A stretch of DNA of 45,977 nucleotides. Origin: Acidimicrobiaceae bacterium (GTDB lineage Bacteria > Actinomycetota > Acidimicrobiia > Acidimicrobiales > RAAP-2). The DNA lies in NCBI GenBank assembly GCA_003155135.1, contig PMFN01000020.1:121792-167768 (forward strand), written 5' to 3'. This document shows positions 38,485 through 45,977 of this stretch, in pieces (within the stretch, counting starts at the first letter, position 1; each line of letters begins with the position of its first letter). Position numbers and translations under genes: made by a program. The notes under the pieces were generated by a model, which was not told the DNA's origin, searched no databases, and saw nothing but the letters and a program-made list of their open reading frames with translations.

Positions 38485-38781
38485 CACCTGTCGATGAGGA
38501 GAACAGTGGAACGAGGAGTCCGCTGAGCAACTCCGCAGAATGCGCACGAGGTTGGGGTCATTCGGATTCTGCCAGGTTCCACCGCTTCGCTGCCCTAGTG
38601 GACTACCGTACGGGTCCGTGAACGCCAAAAGGCTTTCGTATCGGACTTGCCGATTCCAAGCTGGCCCGGAGTTTCGGCCGAAAACTCAAGGGGATTGGCC
38701 ATTGAGTATTGGGAAAGTCGAGCAGCATTTGGGTCTTGAAGACTATGTCCATGGCTGTACAAAGACGATGAAGGAAGAAGG
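38485..38781. other. Intergenic region between divergent surface genes
   Basis: About 300 bp with lower GC than the neighbours. It contains a 55-codon frame from GTG 38618 whose TGA overlaps ATG 38782 (ATGA), with TACCGT 8 bases before that GTG. The spacing is off by one or two from the leaderless pattern and the peptide is unrecognised, so I do not call it a gene. The downstream gene has its own SD (AAGGAAGAAGG). I see no clear -10/-35 for it. Confidence 0.3.
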
Positions 38782-39477
38782 ATGACGCGACGTAGTCGAA
38801 TGGCAAGTGGTCTGGTGGCAGTAGCCGCATTGACGCTGAGTGCGCTCTCGGTGGCGGCTGGCCCCGCGTTCGGCGCCGGCGCTGGCTATGCCCCGGGCGG
38901 TAATCCGACGGTTGGCGGGGGTGCCACCGGCCTTGCAGGAACGGTCATCACTAGCACGGCGATTCAGCCGACAGGGGGGACCGCGGCTGGCGTCCTCGGG
39001 ACGACGACGGTGACTGCCACCGTTCCCGCAGGGGCGTTCACCGGCACAACGCAGCTCGTCATCACCGATGCCACGACGTCGTCACTGACGCCGCCGTCGG
39101 GCACCTCGATCGTGGTCTTCGGCATTGGATTCTACGAGAACGGCACGAAGGTCACTGGAAGCTTCCCCGCTGTCACGGTGACGGTGAGCAGCCCGAGCAT
39201 CAAGGCGGGTTCGACGGTCTACTTCGTGACCGGTTCCGGGCTCCAGGCAGTCTCGGGTGCGCAGGTCAGCATCGGATCGGCAACGTTCTCGATCACAAGT
39301 GACCCGGTCATCGAGGTTGCCAGCTCGACGACGGCGGCACCTGTCGCGGTCGTTCCCGGAGCAACTTCAGCCCAGACCGGAAAGCCAGTCATTTTGGAGC
39401 TTGGCATTGCTGGAATACTGATCCTGGCCGGGGCCACGCTGCTCGTGGGGCGCCGACTCCGTCGTCGAACCAGCTGA
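38782..39477 (+). CDS. Secreted cell-surface protein with sortase-like anchor
   Basis: 231 residues. Signal peptide: basic MTRRSRMASG, hydrophobic LVAVAALTLSALSVA, and a probable cleavage after GPAFGA. The mature part is rich in Thr, Ser, Gly, Val and Ala, has no Cys, and looks beta-stranded (TTTVTATVPAGAFTGTTQLV, STVYFVTGSGLQAVSGAQV). The C-terminus has SAQTGK (196-201), a hydrophobic helix (about 204-224) and the basic tail RRLRRRTS. This is a sortase sorting signal of the (L)AxTG type rather than LPxTG. It is probably linked to peptidoglycan. The Thr/Ser-rich body could be an O-glycosylation target of nearby glycosyltransferases (inference). Confidence 0.75.
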   Translation: MTRRSRMASGLVAVAALTLSALSVAAGPAFGAGAGYAPGGNPTVGGGATGLAGTVITSTAIQPTGGTAAGVLGTTTVTATVPAGAFTGTTQLVITDATTSSLTPPSGTSIVVFGIGFYENGTKVTGSFPAVTVTVSSPSIKAGSTVYFVTGSGLQAVSGAQVSIGSATFSITSDPVIEVASSTTAAPVAVVPGATSAQTGKPVILELGIAGILILAGATLLVGRRLRRRTS

Positions 39478-39482
39478 CCATT

Positions 39483-40400
39483 TTGCTTCGATCAGAAGGC
39501 CGATCTGGACGACGGTCGACGGCATTTGCAGCGGCGCTCGTCGGTGGCGGTTTGTTGCTTGCAGCTTGTGGGGCGGGTTCTGCCACAGCCGGCAATACTC
39601 CGAGCACCGCAGCGGCCGCCAAGCCCGCGGCAATTTATTCCGGACCGTCTGGAGTGCTGGGCGGGGCGCAGCCGCAGCCCAACGGCTTGATGTGGCTGCT
39701 CGCTGGCTCGTCGACAGCCAAGACGCTCCAAGAGCTCAACGTGACGACCGGGAAAATTGCTTTGATCGTCCCTGAATCGGCCAGCGCTGTCTCGGTCGCG
39801 CAACTTTCGTCGGGGGTCATCGGTGTCGGTGCTGCAACTGCGTCGACCGGATCCCTTGAACTTCGCAACGGCTCAAGCGGGGCGTTGCTCGGCACGGTGG
39901 CCCTCGGTGCCCCAGTGAAAGCCGTCGCCTCCGGGTTTGACGGTCAGACGTTCTACGTGCTGAACGGCAACGCCACATCGAGCAGTGTGACCCTGGTGAA
40001 CGCGCAGACAGCCAAGGCCTCAATATCTGTACCGGTGCCCCTTGACACCACCTCGGTGGCGGTCGACCCGCTGGGACAGCAGATCTACGCGCTCGGCTCT
40101 GACGGGTCGCTGCGAGCTATCTCGGTTGTCACCGGCACCATCTCCGCACAATTCGCCAAACTGACCGACCCGTCGTCGCTCGTCATGTCCGACTCGGGCG
40201 CCACGCTCTACGCACTGCAGACGACGAGAACCGGTTCGAACGTCGCCGTCGTCGATGTGGCGACCGAGCAACAGACCGAAGCGCTTCCCGCGCCGGGGAG
40301 TGCCGTGGGCATCCAACTCTCGCCGGACAACCGCAGCTTGTACGCGATCGTTGGTAGTGCGCAGTACGGGAACGTCCAAGTCTTCCCGCTCAGTTCCTAA
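39483..40400 (+). CDS. Lipoprotein with beta-propeller-like repeats
   Basis: 305 residues. A basic N-terminus, hydrophobic stretch and lipobox LLLAACG put the lipidated Cys at position 29, followed by a Ser/Thr/Ala linker. From about residue 55 there are repeated four-strand units such as VKAVASGFDGQTFYVLNG, TSVAVDPLGQQIYALGSDG, SSLVMSDSGATLYALQT and VGIQLSPDNRSLYAIVGS. These resemble YVTN/NHL-type beta-propeller blades. It should sit on the outer face of the membrane; its ligand is unknown. TTG 39483 is the start that puts the lipobox at normal depth, only 5 bp after the preceding gene, suggesting co-transcription. Confidence 0.8.
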   Translation: MLRSEGRSGRRSTAFAAALVGGGLLLAACGAGSATAGNTPSTAAAAKPAAIYSGPSGVLGGAQPQPNGLMWLLAGSSTAKTLQELNVTTGKIALIVPESASAVSVAQLSSGVIGVGAATASTGSLELRNGSSGALLGTVALGAPVKAVASGFDGQTFYVLNGNATSSSVTLVNAQTAKASISVPVPLDTTSVAVDPLGQQIYALGSDGSLRAISVVTGTISAQFAKLTDPSSLVMSDSGATLYALQTTRTGSNVAVVDVATEQQTEALPAPGSAVGIQLSPDNRSLYAIVGSAQYGNVQVFPLSS

Positions 40401-40412
40401 GCGAGACAGTTC

Positions 40413-42593
40413 GTGGCCACAGTTCATGACGCCTCCCTGCTCTCCGAACAGGCCATCGCTGACGACCACGTAGACGACGAAAGCGAACCGGCTTCGTACG
40501 AGGACGCGCCGGCAGCGGAGCCGCCCATCCGCTCGGCGCCCATGGCACCCGTGACACGAGTGTGGTGGACCATCGCCGGTCTCACCATCGTGATGTGGGC
40601 GTTTCAGCTGTTCGGCTACGTGGACAGTTACCCGTTGGCCAGCGTGGCGGTCGTCGTGCTCGGGCTTTGGGGCCTCGGGACGATCTTCGCCGTGTGGCAG
40701 CCCCACACCGTGCGACCGATCGTCAGCAGACTGCTCGCAGCAACTACATTGGCGCTGAGCATCGCGGCCTTCTTGATCTGGAGCTTCTTCCAGATCATTG
40801 CTGCTCCGGCCTACGGGACCGACGAGATTGCCTTCGACCAATACGCAGCGCTTCTGTTACGTCACGGGCACAATCCCTACACGCACTCGATGGCCCCGGC
40901 GTTCTCGCTCTTTCACGTGTCGCCTGATGGTTACACGTTCTTGCTGAACGGCCACGCGGTCACCACGCTCTCGTACCCGGCGCTGTCGTTCCTGCTCTAC
41001 GTGCCCTTCCTCTTCTTCGGCTGGAGCACCCAGATGGCCGTCGCCATCAACGTGCTCGCGTGGGCGGCGGGCATGCTTCTGACCTACGTTCTGCTGCCGC
41101 GCTCGATTCGCCCGCTCGCGATAGTGATCGGGAGTTTCAGCGTGTACATCGCGTATGCCGTTGGCGGTGTCACCGACGCACTGTTCGTCCCTCTTCTGAT
41201 TGGGGCGGTCTACCAGTGGGACCGATTTCCTACTGCAAAGGGTCCTTGGGCCTGGCGCGGGCCCATTCTCTTGGGGCTCGCCATGTCGGTAAAGCAGACC
41301 CCCTGGCTCGTGCTTCCGTTCCTGGTCGCCGGCATCGCCCTCGAGGCACGGCGGACCCAGGACGCGGTCCATGCGCTGAAGACGGGCGGCCGCTACCTGG
41401 CCATCGCGCTCGGGGCCTTCCTCTTGCCGAACATCCCCTTCATCCTCGCTGACCCCCACGCCTGGCTGAGTGGGGTCTTGACCCCCATCGCCAGCCACAC
41501 GGTCCCGGCCGGGCAGGGCCTGGTGGGGTTGAGCCTCTACCTCGGCCTCGGAGGCGGCTCACTCGCTGCGTTCACGGTCGCGCTGGTGGTCGTCTTCTTG
41601 GCCCTCCTCGTCTCCTTCATCGTGACCTACCCGGCCCTCAAGCCCTGGGCCGTCCTGGCGCCGGCGCTTGTGCTCTTCTTCTCGGCCCGCTCCTTTGGGA
41701 GCTACCTGGTGACTCTGATTCCGGCGACCATCGTGGCGGCGTCGACCACCCGTAGCCAGTGGATGTTGCCGGTCGGCGAGGTGTCGCCGGAGACACCGAC
41801 GGCGGACCAGCCCGTCCTAGGCGGGGTGTTCCGTCGTCATCGCCGCTCGATCGTCGTGGCCTGCGCGCTCGCGTCGTGTGCCGCGGTTGGGGCCGCACTG
41901 GCGGCTCGGCCGCCGCTCTCCATCCAGCTGACCTCGGTGCGGACCACCGGGCAGCTGGCGACGGTGGTCCAGCTGGGCGTGCAGGTCACCAACACCTCCG
42001 GGCGCTCGCAGGTGCCGGCGTTCTCGGTGGAGAGCGGCGGCCAGCTGACCGCCTTCTGGCTCCGCGGGTCGGGCCCGGCGGTGCTGGCGCCCGGCCAGAC
42101 CGGCCACTACACCTTGTTAGCACCCAACTTCTTCGCCCAGCCGCCCATTACCGGGGGCTTCCAAGTGGTCGCCTTCACCTCCTCGCCGGGAACCGTGAGC
42201 CGCAGCTCGGGCTACGCGCCCACCACATGGCATGTCAGCTTGGTCCCGAACGCCATCAACCAGGTGGTCCCGGTGGGCCAACCGTTCACCATCGAGGCCG
42301 AGGTGCTGGACAAGCTCAACCGGCAGGTGGCCCTCTCGGGTCAACCGGTCTACCTCGGCCAGGTGATCTACGGCCAGCAGGGCCTCGTCTACGGCCAGGC
42401 GGTCATCAACCAGGCGCAGCAGGGGCAGACGCCGGTGGTCGCGTATACCAACAATCAGGGCATCGCCACGTTCGTGATCCGCGGCACGCAGGCGACCGAA
42501 GACCCTGTCTACTTCGAGGCCAACCTCGTCAACGGGACGCAGTACTACCCCTACGGCTACTCGGAAATACTTCCCATCCGGTTCGGTCGCTGA
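40413..42593 (+). CDS. Large membrane protein, GT-C-like glycosyltransferase with C-terminal beta domains
   Basis: 726 residues. A hydrophilic acidic N-terminus (1-45) precedes about 11-12 membrane helices up to residue about 500 (first TIAGLTIVMWAFQLFGYV, last SIVVACALASCAAVGAALAA). The first long external loop has YGTDEIAFDQYAALLLRHGHNPY, resembling the acidic loop and helix of GT-C mannosyltransferases (GT87/DUF2029-like). After the last helix, about 220 residues form two external beta domains, the last Gln/Tyr/Gly-rich (YLGQVIYGQQGLVYGQAVIN). A lipid-linked sugar donor is inferred from the fold. It starts 12 bp after the lipoprotein gene. The substrate is unknown. Confidence 0.65.
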   Translation: MATVHDASLLSEQAIADDHVDDESEPASYEDAPAAEPPIRSAPMAPVTRVWWTIAGLTIVMWAFQLFGYVDSYPLASVAVVVLGLWGLGTIFAVWQPHTVRPIVSRLLAATTLALSIAAFLIWSFFQIIAAPAYGTDEIAFDQYAALLLRHGHNPYTHSMAPAFSLFHVSPDGYTFLLNGHAVTTLSYPALSFLLYVPFLFFGWSTQMAVAINVLAWAAGMLLTYVLLPRSIRPLAIVIGSFSVYIAYAVGGVTDALFVPLLIGAVYQWDRFPTAKGPWAWRGPILLGLAMSVKQTPWLVLPFLVAGIALEARRTQDAVHALKTGGRYLAIALGAFLLPNIPFILADPHAWLSGVLTPIASHTVPAGQGLVGLSLYLGLGGGSLAAFTVALVVVFLALLVSFIVTYPALKPWAVLAPALVLFFSARSFGSYLVTLIPATIVAASTTRSQWMLPVGEVSPETPTADQPVLGGVFRRHRRSIVVACALASCAAVGAALAARPPLSIQLTSVRTTGQLATVVQLGVQVTNTSGRSQVPAFSVESGGQLTAFWLRGSGPAVLAPGQTGHYTLLAPNFFAQPPITGGFQVVAFTSSPGTVSRSSGYAPTTWHVSLVPNAINQVVPVGQPFTIEAEVLDKLNRQVALSGQPVYLGQVIYGQQGLVYGQAVINQAQQGQTPVVAYTNNQGIATFVIRGTQATEDPVYFEANLVNGTQYYPYGYSEILPIRFGR

Positions 42594-42598
42594 CGTCC

Positions 42599-44635
42599 AT
42601 GGCCCTCGTGCAGGCGCCCGCGTTGGCCCCCCGAGCCGACGTACCGGGGAGCCCCGCCGACGAGCGGTCGATGCGTGCACGGTTCACCCTCGACGCCGTC
42701 GCCCGCCTCTCGTGGTGGGTGTTCGGCGCCCAGTTCGTCCTGACCGCCGCCTGGACGGAGCTGTTGTATTCGCGCTACTCGGTGACGTGGGACGGCGCGA
42801 TCTACCTCCAGGCCGCGTACCTGATCGCCCACGGCCACCTGGACCCGTCCTCCAGCGCCCTCGGCCATGCGTTCTGGCAGGACCACTCCTCGTTCGCCTA
42901 CTGGCCCCTGGCGCTCCTCGAGCTGCTGGACCCCCACGGCCTGACCATCTTGTGGACCCAGGACCTCGCGGCGGTGGCGGCGGGGGCGGTCGCCTTCCGC
43001 TGGATCGTGAGGATCCTGCGGACGGCGCCGGCTCTCTCGGGCACCCGGTGGCCGGCGCTCCTCGCGGGGGCCGGCCTCCTCATGCTGGTGGTCAACCCGT
43101 GGACCTACTGGGCGCTCTCCTTCGACATCCACCTGGAGGTGTTCGCCACCCTCTTCATCGTCGCCGCCGCGTCGGACTTCAGCGACGGGAGGATGGCGCG
43201 GGCATGGGTCTGGGTTGCCTTGACCCTGTTGTGCGGCGACGTGGCGGGCTCGTGGATCGTCGGTCTCGGCATAAGCGCGGGCATCGCCGCGCTGGTCAAC
43301 CCCGCCCGGCGCCGCCAGCTGGCGTTCCACGCCGCCCTGCTTGCGGGGGTGGGCGTCGCCTGGGCGGCGGTCATCACGGCGATCAGCGGGAACCGCGGCT
43401 CGAACCTCACCGAGGGCTATAGCTACCTGGTGGCCTCGCCGGGGTCGCCGGGCCCCCGCCATCTCGGTCTGGGCGGGCTGGTGCGTGGGGCGCTGACGCA
43501 TCCGGGCCGCGTGGCGGCCCATCTGTGGAGTCAGAAGGTCAACGTGGCGGCCAATGTCGGTCCCACCGGGTGGGTGGGGATCTTCACTCCCTGGAGCATC
43601 GGGGTGCCGGCGGTGATCTTCATCGAGAACGGGCTGCGAGGCGGCGCCCAGTTCACGGTGCCCCTCTTCCAGTCGCTGCCGGTCTACACGCTCAGCGCGG
43701 TCGGCACGATCACCATCCTGGCGTGGTTCGTCCCGAGGAGCACGCATCGGATCCTGGTTGCGGCGGTCGCCCTGTTGGTGGTGAACGCCTTGGCGTGGTC
43801 GGCCGTCTGGCTGCCCCAGATGCCCGGCCAGTGGCTGCGGGTGTCCGCCGTCCAGAGTGCGGCACTGGTCCGGATCCAGGCACTGATCCCTGAGACCAGC
43901 GAGGTCGTCGCCTCCCAGGGGATCCAGGGGCGCTTCGCTGACCGGTCCGACATCCAGCTTGCGAGCACGACGGACATCCCGGTGTCGGGCTCGGACGTGT
44001 GGTTCGTCATCGCGCCCAACGCCGGCATCGAAGTCATGCCCGTGAACGCTGCCATGGGGGCCATCACGGAATTGGCTGGGCCGATGCACGCCACCTTGGT
44101 GTCGAGCACCGCGGGAATCTGGGCCTTCGAATGGGCGCGGCCGCCGGGCGTGCACTCGGTCAGCTTCTCCTCCTCGCCCCAGACGATCGGCGGGTGGACG
44201 GCCTCTTCGCAGTCGGGGGTGCCGGTGACCGTCGGCCCGGTCCAGAACTGGCACGTGTCAGCGGACGGCCGAGCGGGTTACGTGCTCGCCCAGGACTACT
44301 GGACCCTGGCCAGGGGCGAGTACGAGATCGGTGTCTCGCTGTCGGCGGGCACGCCGGTGATCATCGAGGTGTCCAACGCCGCCAATAACGACGTCCTGGC
44401 ACGGCGCCAGGTGCCGGGCACGAACGGGATCGAGGAGCAGACCATCGCGCTCGACCTCAGCGCGCGCTACCCGCGCCGGCCCGGCTACGGCGGTTGGGGC
44501 CCGTTCGCCCTCCAGCCGATCGCACCGGACTTGCCGGGCGACAACGTCATCGAGGTGCGGGTGTGGTCGCCGGCGGGCGGGCAGGTCAGCGCCTACAGCG
44601 TCTCGGTGGTCCCCGAGAAGGTGCCGGCGCCGTGA
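42599..44635 (+). CDS. Large membrane protein, DUF2079-like, with external beta-sandwich domain
   Basis: 678 residues. About 9-10 membrane helices lie between residues 35 and 420. The first external loop reads VTWDGAIYLQAAYLIAHGHLDP, followed by HAFWQDHSSFAYWPLALLELL, the pattern of DUF2079 predicted GT-C-like proteins. The C-terminal roughly 260 residues are external: an alpha/beta part (EVVASQGIQGRFADRSDIQ) and a beta-sandwich (YEIGVSLSAGTPVIIEVSN) that could bind carbohydrate. ATG 42599 is 5 bp after the previous stop; a much longer frame from 41759 overlaps that gene and is rejected. The stop overlaps the methyltransferase GTG, so 40413-45273 looks like one transcription unit. Confidence 0.65.
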   Translation: MALVQAPALAPRADVPGSPADERSMRARFTLDAVARLSWWVFGAQFVLTAAWTELLYSRYSVTWDGAIYLQAAYLIAHGHLDPSSSALGHAFWQDHSSFAYWPLALLELLDPHGLTILWTQDLAAVAAGAVAFRWIVRILRTAPALSGTRWPALLAGAGLLMLVVNPWTYWALSFDIHLEVFATLFIVAAASDFSDGRMARAWVWVALTLLCGDVAGSWIVGLGISAGIAALVNPARRRQLAFHAALLAGVGVAWAAVITAISGNRGSNLTEGYSYLVASPGSPGPRHLGLGGLVRGALTHPGRVAAHLWSQKVNVAANVGPTGWVGIFTPWSIGVPAVIFIENGLRGGAQFTVPLFQSLPVYTLSAVGTITILAWFVPRSTHRILVAAVALLVVNALAWSAVWLPQMPGQWLRVSAVQSAALVRIQALIPETSEVVASQGIQGRFADRSDIQLASTTDIPVSGSDVWFVIAPNAGIEVMPVNAAMGAITELAGPMHATLVSSTAGIWAFEWARPPGVHSVSFSSSPQTIGGWTASSQSGVPVTVGPVQNWHVSADGRAGYVLAQDYWTLARGEYEIGVSLSAGTPVIIEVSNAANNDVLARRQVPGTNGIEEQTIALDLSARYPRRPGYGGWGPFALQPIAPDLPGDNVIEVRVWSPAGGQVSAYSVSVVPEKVPAP

Positions 44636-45273
44636 GGACCGGGGCGCCCCCGTCGGACAGCGCTGCGCCGCTGCCGGCAGCGGTGGGCGACGCCGGGCCA
44701 TTCGACGGGGACGACGAGGCGAAGTTCGCGTCGTCCAACCCGGTCGTGCAGCGCCTCCTCGAGCGCTGGGTGTGCTCGATACGGGTGCTGGTGGGGGAGC
44801 CGGTCGGCTCGTGCCTCGACGTGGGGACGGGCGCGGGGTTCGCGCTCGAGGCACTGGCGATCCCGACCGAACGCCTGCTCGCCGTGGAGTATCGCATTGG
44901 CAAGGTGCAGGCCGCACGCCAGCGTGTCGGCGTCATTCACCCCATTCAGGGCGACGCCCTAGCCCTGCCGTTCGGCGACGCGTCGATGGATCTGGTGACG
45001 TGCATCGAGGTCCTCGAACATCTCGTCGAGCCCAGGCTCGCCGTGGCCGAGCTCGCCCGTGTCTGCCGTGGCGCGTGCGTGGTGTCGGTTCCGTCGGAGC
45101 CCTGGTTCCGGCTCGGTTCGCTCGCCCGCGGGAAGCACCTGTCGTCGCTGGGCAACCATCCCGAGCACATACAGCAGTTCAATCCCCGCTCGTTGGCGCA
45201 GCTCCTCGCAGCGCACTTCACCGACGTCGTCGTGGAGCGCCGCACACCCTGGTTGCTCGCTCGGGCCCGCTGA
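44632..45273 (+). CDS. Class I SAM-dependent methyltransferase, surface locus
   Basis: 213 residues. An N-terminal segment ends in ASSNPVVQRLLERWVCSIR; the SAM motif is CLDVGTGAGF (61-70), motif II is LLAVEYRIGKVQAAR, then DALALPFGDASMDLVTCIEVLEH. A later stretch (FRLGSLARGKHLSSLGNHPEHIQQF) is typical of methyltransferases associated with polysaccharide or glycolipid clusters (UbiE/Methyltransf_11 group). GTG 44632 overlaps the stop of the preceding membrane protein gene. It may methylate a sugar or lipid made by this locus; this is inferred from context only. Confidence 0.85.
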   Translation: MRTGAPPSDSAAPLPAAVGDAGPFDGDDEAKFASSNPVVQRLLERWVCSIRVLVGEPVGSCLDVGTGAGFALEALAIPTERLLAVEYRIGKVQAARQRVGVIHPIQGDALALPFGDASMDLVTCIEVLEHLVEPRLAVAELARVCRGACVVSVPSEPWFRLGSLARGKHLSSLGNHPEHIQQFNPRSLAQLLAAHFTDVVVERRTPWLLARAR

Positions 45274-45298
45274 GGCCGCCGTGCGCCGCGCTGCAGGC

Positions 45299-45958
45299 TC
45301 AGAGCCGCACGCCGATGACCTCTTCGACCATGGCGCGCGCTTCGCTGAACCGGCCCTGGCGGACCAGCTCGGGGAAGGGCCCGTCGAGCAGCGCGGGCCA
45401 CGCCGCGCCCTCGGTGGAACGCCCGTCCGCCTTCAGCGCCAGGCGGGCCTCCTCCAGGATCGCCGCCATGGTGCCGAGCCCCGCTTCAAGTGCCTCGCCC
45501 ATGCGACGGCGCAGCCACGACGCGAGAGCCGGGCTCGCCCCTCCCGTCGAGATGGCGATCGACACCACGCCGTCGCGGTGCACGGCGGGGAGGATGAAGG
45601 TGCAGTGCTCGACGTCGTCGGCGCTGTTCACCCACACCTGTGCGGCTTCGGCGTCGGCGAACACGGCGCCGTCCACCTCGGGGATGCCGGTGGAGGTGAT
45701 CACGAGCCGGTACTCCGCTGCCTCGCCGGCTCGGTAGGGACGCTGCTCGATCTGCAGTGACCCTCCCGCCGTGCCGACTGGGCCCTGGGCCAACGCGAGC
45801 ATCGATTGGTCGACGTCGGGGGCAACCACAGTGACCACCGCGCCGCTGCCGAGGAGGGCCTCGGCCTTGCGGGTCGCCACAGGGCCGGCCCCCACGACCA
45901 GGCACTCCCTGCCCCCCACCTCGAGGGCGACCGGAAACAGGGGCTGGCGCAGCGACAC
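45299..45958 (-). CDS. Precorrin-2 dehydrogenase / sirohydrochlorin ferrochelatase (Met8/CysG-N type)
   Basis: 219 residues. It oxidises precorrin-2 to sirohydrochlorin with NAD+ in siroheme synthesis; related enzymes may also insert iron. N-terminal FPVALEVGGRECLVVGAGPVATRK is the NAD-binding Rossmann motif. WVNSADDVEHCTFILPAV and VSIAISTGGASPALASWLRRRM match the family, with the helical dimerisation domain after it. GTG 45958 leaves MSLRQPLFPVALEV at the N-terminus. The 19 bases to the right edge contain a possible in-frame TGA of an upstream gene overlapping closely, so it is probably part of a tetrapyrrole operon outside the window. Confidence 0.9.
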   Translation of the reverse strand: MSLRQPLFPVALEVGGRECLVVGAGPVATRKAEALLGSGAVVTVVAPDVDQSMLALAQGPVGTAGGSLQIEQRPYRAGEAAEYRLVITSTGIPEVDGAVFADAEAAQVWVNSADDVEHCTFILPAVHRDGVVSIAISTGGASPALASWLRRRMGEALEAGLGTMAAILEEARLALKADGRSTEGAAWPALLDGPFPELVRQGRFSEARAMVEEVIGVRL

Positions 45959-45977
45959 CGCTCAGCCCTGTGCTGCG

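Noticed and set aside
38540-38785. An 81-codon ORF whose stop overlaps the start of the surface protein gene.
   Set aside because: No SD, no family, and its upstream part lies in a probable promoter region. Only the stop overlap speaks for it.
41759-42598. A long in-frame extension of the DUF2079-like protein (958 codons in total).
   Set aside because: It overlaps the upstream membrane protein gene in another frame, is Arg/Gly/Pro-rich as expected of a GC-rich shadow frame, and a good ATG exists at 42599.
42557-44254. A 565-codon minus-strand frame.
   Set aside because: Antisense to the membrane protein at 42599 and dominated by Arg, Gly, His and Pro.

Overview
The window is a GC-rich chromosomal segment of an actinobacterium. 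The core gene order lysA-hom-thrC-rho-rpmE-prfA-prmC-tsaC-glyA-wecA-atpZ/I-atpBEFHAGDC, frequent GTG starts, 4-bp GTGA/ATGA gene overlaps, an ECF42-type sigma factor next to a DGPF protein, and a MurA with Asp in place of the fosfomycin-binding Cys all fit Actinomycetota. A deep branch such as Acidimicrobiia is my inference; no 16S rRNA gene is present to test it.

Layout. 1-4.3 kb holds a truncated AAA/LuxR-type regulator reading left, a small conserved hypothetical gene with a frameshifted tandem relative, and a DGPF protein plus ECF sigma factor pair. 4.3-5.2 kb holds a SAM methyltransferase and tRNA-Arg(CCG), both on the minus strand. 5.2-18.3 kb is a housekeeping block: lysine and threonine biosynthesis, transcription termination, ribosomal protein L31, translation termination, the tRNA t6A synthesis protein TsaC, serine hydroxymethyltransferase and a polyprenyl-phosphate sugar-phosphate transferase. 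It is interrupted by a minus-strand thiolase-like gene. 18.3-26.3 kb is the complete F1Fo ATP synthase operon. 26.4-35.7 kb covers central carbon and envelope metabolism: GlpX fructose-1,6-bisphosphatase, MurA, MeaB, an enoyl-CoA hydratase, trehalose synthase with a degenerate maltokinase-like partner, a phosphofructokinase with pyrophosphate-type residues, and GalT. 35.9-45.3 kb is an accessory cell-surface region: a small membrane protein, a GT2 polyprenol-sugar synthase, a flippase-like UPF0104 protein, a sortase-type surface protein, a beta-propeller lipoprotein, two very large multi-spanning membrane proteins with extracellular beta domains, and a methyltransferase. The right edge has a siroheme-biosynthesis dehydrogenase reading left.

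The most notable signal runs across the window. Many transcription units start with an RTG codon exactly 6 or 7 bases after a TANNNT-like -10 hexamer and have no Shine-Dalgarno site, so the mRNAs should be leaderless. The same signature predicts short leader ORFs before glyA and the atp operon. A third leader ORF, with an SD-like site, sits before rho. The glyA and rho leader ORFs each overlap the downstream start codon by 4 bases.

Other points worth checking are a long Gln/Asn/Gly-rich insert in Rho, a maltokinase-like protein that has lost active-site residues, and a thiolase-like protein without the nucleophilic Cys. I see no CRISPR array, insertion sequence, phage gene or rRNA.
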